Below are positions 48,501-58,898 of a stretch of DNA of 64,000 nt, in pieces. The stretch's first letter is position 1, and the number at the start of each line of letters is the position of its first letter. The DNA is taken from contig NC_135561.1 in NCBI RefSeq assembly GCF_964340395.1, forward strand, positions 7,616,232-7,680,231. The letters are read 5' to 3'. Position numbers and translations under genes: made by a program. Source of the DNA: Glandiceps talaboti (Eukaryota > Hemichordata > Enteropneusta > Spengelidae). The notes beneath the pieces are model-generated. The model saw nothing but the letters and a program-made list of their open reading frames with translations, had not been told where the DNA came from and made no database searches.

Positions 48501-51500
48501 GGTCATGAAATGGTGAATAGCAAATAAGTCGGATATTTTAATAATACATTCTTGTACCGCGACCAAGGGTTTTTATTACTTACGAGTAACGTTTTGCCTG
48601 TTCAGGTCGACAGGCTTTGTCAAACTGTCTGTTCGCCAGCTTTACCACAAGTAAGTAATGAAACACTTGGTCGTGGTACAAGAACATATTATTACTATTG
48701 TTTGACCTACACGAACATGTTTAAGGAAAGTCGAATACCATTTCTATGTTAGTAAAGTGTACACTAAGCAAAACAGGGATGTGAAGAAAGTCATTTATTG
48801 TGTTATAATGTCAACCTTTACTGTTGATCGTTTGATACATCCCACAGGGACATGTTGTGTAAATACCTGGGTGTTGAGTAGTCATTTATTGTGCTTTGCT
48901 AAAATGCCAACCTTTACTGTTGACCATTTCATGGACTTGTCCTGTTAATACCTAGGTGTAGAGCCACCACCACCACCTGGTACAGAAAATAGTGGTGGTG
49001 ACAAACCAAAAGAGACCAATGGTGATGACATTGACAAACCAAAAGAAGCCAACAAAGAAGATAAGGAAGAGGAAGAGAAGGCTGAACCCAAAGAATCTAA
49101 AGAGAGTGAAAGTACCAGTAAGTGTGTTTCAAAGGACTTTTAAAGTTTACCATCGCTGATGAAAATTGGTCCGTGTAAGATTCTTACTTGCAATTTCTAT
49201 TTCAGTAGAAATTTTATTTTTTTGACAAAGCTTTCAAAGACGTGTACATGTAGTTGTTTCAGATTCAGTTCTCAGGATTTGTTGCTGTAAGTGAACTATT
49301 TAGCTTGTATCAAAATGCAATTGTATATAGACAACTAGCTTGTACATCCATACAGAATTATGTCATTCACTGTTAAATACGTGTACCAGACTTAATGATA
49401 TGACAGAACCCCATGATGGGCGCAAGTGCAAGTGTGGCTTACTCTGGGTATTTGCATGAGTGCTTGCAGTGTTCTATGCAGCCATACTTTCATGAGTGTA
49501 GCAAAACACTACAAGCACAGGTGAAATACCCCTGAGTATCCACACTGAAATTTGTGTCACGGGGTTCCGTTATTATTACATATTTTTATTCAAAACAGCA
49601 TATTTCCGTAAAAATGAACCTGTGATGAACAATCATGTCTTCATTTGCACATAATTTGTATGCATGTGTGCAATAATGTTTTGGTATTGCACTGCAGTGC
49701 AATACCACTAGTATGTGTGTGCTGAAAGATGAAGTGCTAAAAAGTAGTCTTCGTGAAGTTATTGAACACCTAGTCACACAGATATCTAGGTTTGCAATAT
49801 TTGAAAGTATGTTTATTATTTACAATTTATTAGGTAAAGATGAGGAAGTTGGAGAAAAAGAGAAAAATGATGAAGAAGAGAAAGAAAAAGATACCAAAGA
49901 GACGGTACCAGAAGAGAAAGAAATCAAAACTGAACCTGAAGAACCACTACCAAGACCTTTACATAAAACATATTCTCTGTTTATGAGGAATTTAGCTCCA
50001 CTTATCACAAAGGCAGAGATTGCAGCTGTAAGGATAGATATATTTCATTTTATACTGAATTTTGAATGTACATGTATATTGCACCAGTAACATGTGCATT
50101 TTCTGTTAGTGTGTGTAGTTCTTAAGGGAAGTGAATGTAACTTGTAAGCCCCCAAATTCCTGCATGTAAATTTCAACTTGGCACATTGTTTCTAATTCCA
50201 CAAACTTACACTTAATTAGAGGGGCACAAGCTGAGTTTATGTCTTTTTTAGATGTAATTTTTCTGCATATTAAGAGGTACTCACAGTATTCTACTTACCG
50301 ATATATACTTAACCATCACTTGCAATTAACTGAAATCAAACCTGGTATTAGGATATAGCTTATAAATGATCTGATGAGATAATTTATTCAGAATCATTGG
50401 ATAAAAATCGGAATATAGACTGATCCATTTTGATTTGTATAATGAACTGTCTGGATGTAATTGAGATCAGTTCATCTCACCAAATAGCAAAATATTACAG
50501 TGGCAAGGAGATCCTTGTCTTCACTTATTAAACCCTATATTACTCATCCAGTAAATGTATTGTTATATATTACAGCTGTGTAAACGCTATCCAGGGTTTC
50601 TTAGGGTAGCTTTAGCAGACCCACAACCAGAGAGGAGGTTTTACAGACGAGGCTGGATTACATTTGATAGGAGTGTAAACATCAAAGAAATATGCTGGAA
50701 TCTGAATAACATAAGGGTAAGTCAATCCAAGTTTATAAATGGGGTCCTGGTAGGACTGTGGTCACTTTATGAAGGATTTAATACTATATATTCACAGAGG
50801 CTGCAAAGGATTATATGCTCCTCTTTAGGGAGTTTAGGAAGTATGATTTGGTATAAAGGGCCGTTGTGTTGATAAAGGTCCATGCCAGGAATTATACTGT
50901 ACTGTGCTATGATCATGGCATTTGGTATGAAAGGTGCCATAAAGATATGTACCATTATTTTTATCATTACATGAAAAGATAGAAATGGATATACATTTAG
51001 GTGTTATTCCCCAATATTTATCTTCCTTCATCCAAGGAAAATATGAGTGATCTAAGGGGTCTTTGTCACTACAAGTAGTTAGAAGAGTAGTGACAAAACC
51101 CTTTGTATTTTCCCACTGAATGAAGAAAAATTTTGGAGAATAATATCATTATCACAGTGGCAGTAATATCAAATAATAATCAGGGAAAGTAATGCCAATT
51201 TTGAACGTTTTGGCTCATATTTCAAACACTGCAGAACTATGTAGACACATGTTGTCTTGACATAGACATGTGTTGTTGTGACATGGAATGACCAGGGTAT
51301 AAATTCTATACCTTTTGTTCAACTTGACTTTGGCATGGTATAATGCATCATGTTGTAGATGTCATTCATTACGAAATGTTCTTCCGTATTATGGAAAACT
51401 ATATCACATGCCCATGAAATGACGCCATAGTAGCAGCTATGCTACTGAATGCTATATACCATACAGGAGTGTTACATTCTAATTCTTAACCCTATAAGTT

Positions 51501-54500
51501 TATTCATTGATAAGTTATGCCAATTCTGAATGTTTTGAGTTACATCGATTAGATGATAGATGTCATCTTCTTTTCATATAGTTGAGGGACTGTGAGTTGG
51601 CACCAGTGGTGAATAGAGATTTAACACGTCGTGTCAGGCCAGTCAGTGGAATTACATCACACAGAACCATTGTAAAAAGTGACATCAAAACAGCAGCTAA
51701 ACTTGTACAAATGTTAGATGACAAACATGGACTTTGGAATCATGATGATGAAGAGAAAACAGACCCACAAAAAGAGGTGAGTGTCTCCAGATTGTCATGT
51801 TAGTAACCAGTCATGTGGACAACTCAGTCATGTTACAAAATGTAGCTATGTAACCAGTCATCAGTCATGTTAGCTATGTAACTAGTCACATGGATAACTT
51901 AGTTATGTTAGCTATGCATCCAGTAGTATAGACAACTCAGTCATGTTAGGTATGTATGCAGACACATTGATAACTTGGTCACCTTAGATATATAACCAGA
52001 TAACCAGTCATATGGACAACTCAATCATGTTAGCACATGGATAACTCTAAGAAAGAGTGCTAACCAGATGATTAACCATCTGTTTTTCAGTCATTTCTGA
52101 TGTCCAAGAATCCTGTTTTAGAAAACATCACTGATTACTTAGTAGATGAAGCTAGTGCTGAAGAAGATGAACTGCTTGGTACTTCATCAGATGCTAAGGA
52201 TGAACAAAAAGACAATTCCTCTGATGTACAACTTGAAAGGGATGATAAACTTATGAAGGTCAGTACATAAAATAGATGAGGCCAGATTCTGTGGTTGACA
52301 GGTCCAATTAACAGAATTAAAGTGTTACTTATAAAGCAAAATATATACATAGGCATCACCTTAGCCAAGAGACTCGGCTCTCTGATTTGGCATACTGGTT
52401 CAACAGAATAACATACATGTTGTAGCTATCAGCCAGCAGTCATCTTGGTTAAGAAGCCTGATAGGACTGAACAACACAATGTATCTTATAGTCTACAGAA
52501 TAACATTGTCTTCTAGCAAACTACATTGTCAAGCCAGTCAGCCAAGTCTCTGAGCTGCCAAAATATAATCCTGTTAAACTCAAGTCAATTCCAATTATTA
52601 GCATGATATATTGATAGGTACTATTACAACTGAGCATTTCATAATCAAAGAACAAGGGAAGTAATGTACTGTTGACTCTCCTTTGTGACAAGAGGACCTA
52701 AGAACTCGGTCTTTACAAAAATGGGACTGAAGTCTGCACAATATTCATGTATAATTTAGTATGCTGCTAAATGCACATCTTAATTATAATATTTTCATCT
52801 TTCGACAATCCTGTTATTTAATTAATACCTGTGAATGAATTCTTTATTGATTTACGCGATGGTTTACTACAATTCTGTAGACTTTAAATCGTATCTGATA
52901 ATGAATTATTGTTTGATTTACTTTTCAGGCCTTAGATCGTCTTGTTATGTATCTACGTATTGTACACTCAGTGGATTATTACAATTCTGTGGACTATCCA
53001 AATGAAGATGAGATGCCAAACAGATGTGGTATCATGCATGCCAGGGGGCCGCCACCAAGTGTTAACAAGATCACACAAAATGAATGTAAGTCATTTTAGT
53101 CTTTGTCTCAGTGGATGGAGTGATACACTGTTACTCCGCAGTAGAAAAATTGTCTTCATCATTCTATATTTACAACTCACTTTTATGTTCTATTTTACAG
53201 TAACAGACTGGCAAAACACTTTTAATCAGAAAATAAACCCATTACTATTAACACCACAAGCTGTATCTGAAGAAGATCTGGTCAAGTTTGGAAAGAAGGA
53301 CGCTGATGTATATCCTTACCATTACATTAACTGATTTTAACCAGTTTTAGCTGGTTTCAAATAACTTTTAACCGGTTTAAACCAGTTTTAACAGATTTCA
53401 AACCAGTTATAACTAGTTTTAACCAGTTTTAACTAATACTGCTTGTATTATATGCACCTCTGAAATTTGGCAACATAAAAGAGAGCATAAATATATAAAC
53501 ATTTGTCTCAACTTATCAATTATTTTCATGATAATTAAGGGTGCAATTTCCCTGATTATAACTTCTCATTCAGACTATTGATGAAAGCATTTTGTAATAT
53601 TGAAAGTGGGTTATCTAATGTATTGTAACATTTCCCAAGTTTGCTGGTTCAAATCAACCACAAACTGTATCTACCATGAAATTTGTAATGAAACTTTTAC
53701 TAGGTGAGGTATGCTTCTTGCGAACAATGATAGATATGATTGAAGGACAATTCTCACCTCATGTCGTGCTTCTCCAAATACATAGCTACAAATTAATCAT
53801 AATCATGATCTGAATTTCTACTATAGCACATTACATCTAAAAAATCTCAATGCGCTTCACAGACCATTTAAAGGGGAAAAAATGGAAAAAAAGAGACAGT
53901 TAAAAGTATACAAACTCTGATAAAAACAATACTTGATTAAAAACTGATTGGAAAAAAGACAGTTAAACATATACAAACACTGGTCAACAGTAATTCTGTA
54001 TTCAAAAACTCACGATACACATTAATAAAAGGAGAAATTTTTATAGCTGGCTTCAAATAACTTTTAATCATTTTTAACAAATTAAATGAAGTAATTATAA
54101 AAATTTGTAAAGGACAAGGTGACATTTCAATTAAAAGTGAGTATCGGAAATGAAGCTGAAAACATGAAAAAAAGGCTAAAAAATTCTAAGTTTTACAAAA
54201 TGGATAGTGTAAAAATACAGTAATAGTATACACACAGCATACTGAGTTTTAGAACTGAAGTACTAAAACACACATTTCTGATACAATGTATTATATCACC
54301 CTTAATGATTCCTCACTGAACAAGAAAAATTTATTACTGCCAATACACAAGAAGTTGCCAAGGACAAGTGGCTGTGTCCACTGAGTGGGAAGAAATTCCG
54401 CGGACCAGAGTTTGTGAGGAAACACATAATAAACAAACATGGTGATAAACTAGAGGATGTGAAGAAAGAGGTAAGTTATCAAAGAGAAGATGTAATACAA

Positions 54501-56429
54501 CCCTTAACACTGAAGTAAAGCACTTTTTGTATTTGTAAGGTAGGTAAGTTATCAAAGAGAAGATGTAATACAACCCGTAACACTGAAGTAAAGCACTTTT
54601 TGTATTTGTAACACTTATAGCATTCATATCAAGTGCAAAAAGTATACCCGTTCAATAGATGTGGATTACACAGCTATTTCTTTTTAAAGAGGGTCAGACT
54701 TTTGATGTGGTATTACTTTTGTGCTCAAGATCTCAAGGTGTCTTTCTTCAACTAGAATCAGACTTTTGAAGTAGTATTACCATACTTTGTTTGGTAGGTG
54801 TCTTTCTTCAACACTTACTTAGCTGATCCTAAGCGTCCTCAGCTGCCAGAACCCCCAACTCCTAAAACCCCCTCACAACAGTCGGGAGGTGGTGGCCGTG
54901 AAGGATACAATACGGGCCAACATGTGGGTTACCAAGGACCACCACAACAAGGCAGTATGGGATATAGTCAACCAAGACAACCTGTAGGCTATGGAGGAAC
55001 AGGTAACCCTAGTTCAATTACAAACTTTTGAATCGTTAAAAAAGCGTAAATTCTTTTTGATCTTGTCTACAGATTTTGATTATGCTCACCTCTCAATTTG
55101 TTAATCAGTTATAAAGTTTCAAGTGAAAGTTTCTACTCGCAGTCAAAAAAGTGTTGGGCAGCAACTCGCACATTTTTGCTGACATCTTGTTAGCATTGTC
55201 AGGGGTGTTATTATAAAGTTGTTTGTGTATCTAGAAATATCAGGTTGCAAATGTGGTTTCCATCAATCTTTATTGTGTATATATTTTTATATATCAAATT
55301 TGTATGTGAAGACAATGTTTTAATTTCTGCTTATGGAAACACTCTTTTAAAAAAAAAAATTAAAACAGTAAATGTGCTATAAACTCAAAGGAATTGTACC
55401 AGCAAAGAACAATGTCATAACCCTCACCAGTGTCCCCTAAGTCAACTTGATATGCCACTGACGCAAAACAATTTTTTTGACACTCCAAAATTTGCAGTTC
55501 CTCTGATGTGAGGAAACCAATAACACAGAGACCATATGGAAAACAACAGAAAAAATAAGTACTTGAACTAGACTCTCATACATGAAAAAAAAAATATATA
55601 TATATAAAATAAAATAAAAAATCTACCTACCCCACCTATTCTAAAACTGAACATAATCGGAACTATGCAATATTTTTTGTTAGGCCTTACTATGGGGTCA
55701 CTCACAAGAAAACCCTACTTTTTCTTATTTTGACCCACAACAGAAAATGTCTTTTAATCAGAGAGCACACTGGTCCACACAGTGTGTACTTACAACTATC
55801 CTCATAGTTTAGTTCAGAAAGTATGAAAGACGTGTTTATGATATGTTTTAATATATTTTGATAGGTGGATTTGGAACTCCCAACTATGGTAATCGTAATA
55901 CATATGATCAGTATACCAGAGGTGCCCAAACCTTCCCACCAAAGCCAAGAGCAAGGTAAGTCAATCAGCAAATGTACATACATAGACAATTATCTAAATT
56001 ATTAACTATTATTATGTGGTCAGATTCTTATTATGTAAATATCTGTAGTTTCTGAGTGTAAAAGGAGCTTGAATTTCTGATTTTTGGCATCTAATTCTAA
56101 GCTCTTATTTATTGATTGTTTTGAGGAGAGTGGAACCAAATTTTTCCACAAAAGTATAAATTATAACATTGTCTAGTGACAAATTTGAATTCACGCACTC
56201 AAAGCATACAAAGCAATGACATCAGTGACTTTAGAATGTTGAATATGAAATTGTAAGCTCAATTTCATGATGTAGTTTTAGACATACTGTACTTGGTAAT
56301 GTAATGGAAATCAATGACTCTAGGAGTCAAGTTTCTACATCTTTCAACAGAGGAGGCCCAAGGAGTGACCCTAGGGAAATAGTACAGTATAGAGATCTGG
56401 ATGCCCCAGAAGATATGGATTACTTCTAA
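39596..56429 (+). CDS. SRRT: Serrate RNA effector molecule homologue (ARS2)
   Basis: Nuclear cap-binding-complex partner that steers capped RNAs to processing, export or decay. Twenty coding exons: 39596-39717, 40350-40487, 40885-41031, 41432-41614, 43521-43690, 44031-44175, 44863-44925, 47472-47538, 47958-48153, 48956-49117, 49834-50027, 50576-50716, 51582-51776, 52091-52258, 52929-53085, 53201-53309, 54317-54470, 54798-55002, 55865-55955, 56351-56429; 2886 nt, 961 aa (human 876). In order: an Arg/Asp-rich start ([12 protein letters not shown] as in human); conserved [14 protein letters not shown] and [10 protein letters not shown]; an acidic Lys/Glu-rich middle; RRM-like part ([52 protein letters not shown]); [13 protein letters not shown]; zinc-finger part ([12 protein letters not shown] to RKHIINKH); Gly-rich segment; and the C-terminal tail EYRDLDAP-type ([14 protein letters not shown]). 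Intron 16 is U12-type AT-AC. Exon 7 (63 nt) is symmetrical and may be optional. Confidence 0.97.
39959..39972. repeat. Poly-G run
   Basis: About fourteen consecutive G in SRRT intron 1. Confidence 0.95.
42554..42653 (+). other. Candidate alternative terminal exon in SRRT intron 4
   Basis: A good acceptor (TTTTCTTCGTAG) is followed by 33 codons ending in TAG, in frame with exon 4. Used as a terminal exon it would end the protein with a Cys-rich tail ([18 protein letters not shown]). A run this short stays open by chance fairly often, so support is weak. Confidence 0.2.
43735..44005 (+). mobile_element. MITE-B copy in SRRT intron 5
   Basis: Shares GCATGCCTTCTATGACGTTA, TTGGTTTGAGTTCAGT and the terminal AAACTTAGTTTATACCCTTT with 31491-31912. 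It ends about 25 bp before exon 6. Confidence 0.6.
45943..45995. repeat. Short inverted repeat
   Basis: GCATGGAAGTATAAC and GTTATACTTCCATGC form 15-bp arms around about 20 bp, in SRRT intron 7. Confidence 0.85.
46571..46940. mobile_element. MITE-A copy 2 (SRRT intron 7)
   Basis: Ends ATTGTTTGGTTCCGGTTACC and, inverted, ATTGTGTGGTTCCGATTACG. It is the best preserved pair of inverted ends in the family. Interior matches the copies at 20546 and 55501. Confidence 0.85.
48549..48684. mobile_element. Foldback element FB-3 (SRRT intron 9)
   Basis: Arms of about 32 bp (TTCTTGTACCGCGACCAAGG and its inverse TTGGTCGTGGTACAAGAA) enclose a loop with an inner stem (GCCTGTTCAGGTCGACAGGC) followed by TTTGTCAAACTGTC. 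This is probably a small structured non-autonomous element; its class is unknown. Confidence 0.7.
49404..49569. mobile_element. Foldback element FB-4 (SRRT intron 10)
   Basis: About 166 bp; arms of about 70 bp are inverted copies with moderate divergence. The ends read AGAACCCCATGA and TCACGGGGTTCC. Inner blocks GGGTATTTGC / GAAATACCCC and CAGTGTTCTATGC / GTAGCAAAACACT also pair. There is no coding capacity. Confidence 0.8.
50221..50370 (-). mobile_element. MITE-B fragment, inverted (SRRT intron 11)
   Basis: Begins GGGGCACAAGCTGAGTTTAT, the inverse of the terminal block at 11450 and 31870, and includes AACTGAAATCAAACCTGGTA, the inverse of the core block. Confidence 0.65.
51036..51330. mobile_element. 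Palindromic element copy 2 plus associated repeat
   Basis: 51036-51113 is a diverged relative of the hairpin at 16867-16950 (GGAAAATATGAGTGATCTAA ... CTTTGTATTTTCC). 51205-51325 matches 17720-17850 (GGCTCATATTTC, TGTTGTCTTGACATAG, GACCAGGGTATAAATT). The two parts are close together here, which suggests they belong to one element. Confidence 0.6.
53310..54316 (+). other. U12-type AT-AC intron of SRRT
   Basis: The 5' splice site is /ATATCCTTA, a perfect start of the minor-spliceosome AT-AC consensus. The 3' end is CCTCAC/. A branch-site-like CCCTTAAT at 54299-54306 puts the adenosine about 11 nt from the end, inside the usual 10-16 nt window. Splicing gives [18 protein letters not shown] in frame, matching human KDPEQEVEKFVTSNTQE. 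No GT-AG choice keeps this frame: the only GT (53308) has the wrong phase for any acceptor near exon 17. Confidence 0.88.
54470..54797. repeat. Two tandem duplications at both ends of SRRT intron 17
   Basis: The donor end GGTAAGTTATCAAAGAGAAG and the next 50 bp are repeated directly 73 bp later (54470-54612), so two identical donors exist. The acceptor end is also doubled: TCAGACTTTTGATGTGGTAT (54694) and its copy (54758) each lead into AG/GTGTCTTTCTTCAAC, at 54738 and at the true exon start 54798. Confidence 0.9.
55501..55689. mobile_element. MITE-A copy 3, partial (SRRT intron 18)
   Basis: Holds only the right half of the family: CTCTGATGTGAGGAAACCAA through CCCACCTATTCTAAAACTGA to the end ATAATCGGAACTATGCAATA. 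The left terminus is missing. Confidence 0.75.
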
Positions 56430-56526
56430 GAAAAGAAGACAAAACAGTCCCAAGATGATACCGACATCGTGTATGCTTACAAGACTAGTTTAATGGATAT
56501 TACGTTGTACTTGTACTTATGTGGAT

Positions 56527-56665
56527 TGAAGTGATTCCATGGTTGTTTCCAACTAGCAATGCGATTGTTCTATATGGGGGTTCAAGTGATTCCATGGATG
56601 TTTCCAACAATGCAATATCTGTATATGTGAATTGAAGTGATTCTATGGATGTTTCCAGCAATGCC
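56527..56665. repeat. Three-copy tandem repeat in SRRT 3' UTR
   Basis: Unit of about 51-57 bp, anchored by GATTCCATGGTTGTTTCCAA at 56531 and relatives at about 56588 and 56639. Confidence 0.85.
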
Positions 56666-57726
56666 ATTGCTCTAAATCTTTGGTCGAACTTGCTGTATCA
56701 ACGTGTCTTCATCTTTAGAAAGGAAAAGTGGTTGGCAAGAAATGTTTCAAGTCAGCTGTCATTCAGCTGTCATGCTAATAAACTTGAAAATTAAATTTTT
56801 ACCAAAGAGAAATCATGAATTCAAGTGAAATGATACATTTAAGGATGAATCCTATATTTTAAGTAACTGGAAGTAATTAAAAATGTGTAGCCAGAAAAAT
56901 ATCTATCACAACTGAAGATTAAATGCCAATACATATAACGAATTGTTTGTGACAAAAACCTATCAAGACTGATCTGCAGTTTTGAGCAGTTGGTGCTGGT
57001 AGCCCAGCTTACTCTCTGAAAACCATGTGTTATGTATAATTCATAATCAGAATATGTTTTTAAACTAAAATGGATTTGTAGTAGAGAACCATGAAGTGTT
57101 GTTAAGGAATACAAATACATTCTGAGACATTACAATTGTGTCAAAGTATCATTCTATATCTAGCAAAGGAAATATAGTTCATCCAACTCAGATGACAGAA
57201 CTTAACAGTACGGGCTAGTTGAAAGGTTGTTTGGTCTTCAGTTCAATCTAACTAATGAATTCAGTGTATTGTTCTCCCTAGCCAAGGTAACATGGGTGAA
57301 AGCCCTCATGTTATTGTCAGCATCCTATTGCTGAAATGAGTATCATACTGCAAACCACTATCAATAATTATATGGTCTCCAAACAACCACCAAATCCCAG
57401 ATGTTCCTGATTCGTTCTTTTCAAACAACAACTGAAGACAGTGTTACTGGTCACAAGTTGCTTTAGCCCTTTTGTTGGGAAAAACACTGCATTGGAATAT
57501 CACTTCATCTGTCCCAAAAGAGTGAACTTGACTGCAAAGACTAGCTTTGATAAGAGACGTCAAGTTTAGCAGGTTGTATGTGAGTATAGTATGGTAGCAG
57601 TTCTACTTCAATGTATTTTGTAGAAATTAAAAATAGCAGGTAAGAGTTTCTTTTGTACCCTTAAAGTTGCTAACTTTTTATGGTTGTTAGCTTATGTGGT
57701 TAGGACAATGAATGTGTTGGGAATAA

Positions 57727-57759
57727 TGGGTGGGTGGGTGGGGGGGGGGGTGGGGGTGG
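57727..57759 (+). other. G-quadruplex-capable run in SRRT 3' UTR
   Basis: GGGTGGGTGGGTGGGG followed by a G run and TGGGGGTGG fits the four-tract rule with one-base loops. It lies on the transcript strand, before the distal AATAAA, so it would be present in the long-UTR mRNA. Confidence 0.7.
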
Positions 57760-58783
57760 TATAAAAGGAACTCTTTTCAAATAGCATTTATCAAGATGTA
57801 CTCTAATAAGGATTACCATGTCCAGTCTCTAACTTTGCAATATGTCGTAAGAAATTTTCTGCTGCAATGGGGTCATACCTGTTTGTTGTTTTAGAATAAA
57901 GTATTTTGTTCTTTTAATATAACGAGTTGTGTCATGGTTTGTGATTACTTCCATTGAAGATGAATGCTAATTAAGAAAGTTAAACCGAAATCTTTGTGAT
58001 TAACGATTTTATTTCATAATTTAAAACATATAGAAAAGGGTATGCCATTCCAGGAAATAAGACATTTTGCTGAAGTTTGGGTTCTGAAGACTCAAATCGT
58101 GGTTTTACATCACCCACCATTCTCACAAACCAGAACTGTTATTTCTTCCACGACACTGCAAAAAAAGGGCTACTGATCCGACTAATGGTAATTCACAGAT
58201 TAGTCGGATAAGTAGATGTTTACACTCGCAGCATAATGCGTTAATTTGGGCAAATAGTGAGTTTGTTATAGCAAGCTACTAATTAATGCAAAGCTGATAA
58301 ACTCAGATAAGACATTGATATCAGGTAGGAAATAGACAAAAACAGTGAAAGGAAACAGTACTTTATTTGAAATATACAGAAAATAATATTAGAAATCCGG
58401 AAAATCGCGAGTACAAAATTGATAATTTATCCTTCAACCTGTGATATACCTAGTATAGAATAAAGTTTGGGAAATTGAATTCCAGGTACTCTTCGATTCT
58501 CAGTTTATAGTTGAAGGCGACTTTGTAAGACGTCTGCATAATTAACATATGGAATCGACTACCAACATCTATCATGCTCATCGTTATAAATAGCTGACGA
58601 GTGACATCATGTGTATTTAAAGAGTGTGACGTCATTCTGTGTGGCAATTTAGATCCTTATCACAAGGCACCATGTAAAACAATCTTCAGTATGCTAATCT
58701 AATCCGGAAGATACTGTACACAGTCACTGTTTACATACATACATGACAAGAAAATGCGCATGTCTATTGCTCGTACATTTGCA

Positions 58784-58795
58784 TATAAAAATAAA
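58784..58795 (+). promoter_or_regulatory. TATA box of the first ParB-like gene
   Basis: TATAAAAATAAA lies 115 bp upstream of the start codon at 58899. A transcription start about 30 bp downstream would leave a 5' UTR of some 80 bp. Confidence 0.5.
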
Positions 58796-58898
58796 ACACG
58801 TGTGACTAGGCTGTAGCATTTTCATCTATCTCTGTAGCTGTTCCAACGTTACAAAAATACAGGAGTCGAGAATTTTACAGAAGTGTCTAGCAGCAGAG

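Larger units (their letters stand above)
56430..58898. other. SRRT 3' UTR and intergenic region
   Basis: Two poly(A) signals are seen: AATAAA at 56777 and at 57895. If the distal one is used, the 3' UTR is about 1.5 kb and includes the tandem repeat at 56527-56665 and the G-rich stretch at 57727-57759. A short hairpin (CCGACTAAT ... ATTAGTCGG) is near 58176-58206. No other gene is seen. Confidence 0.6.
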
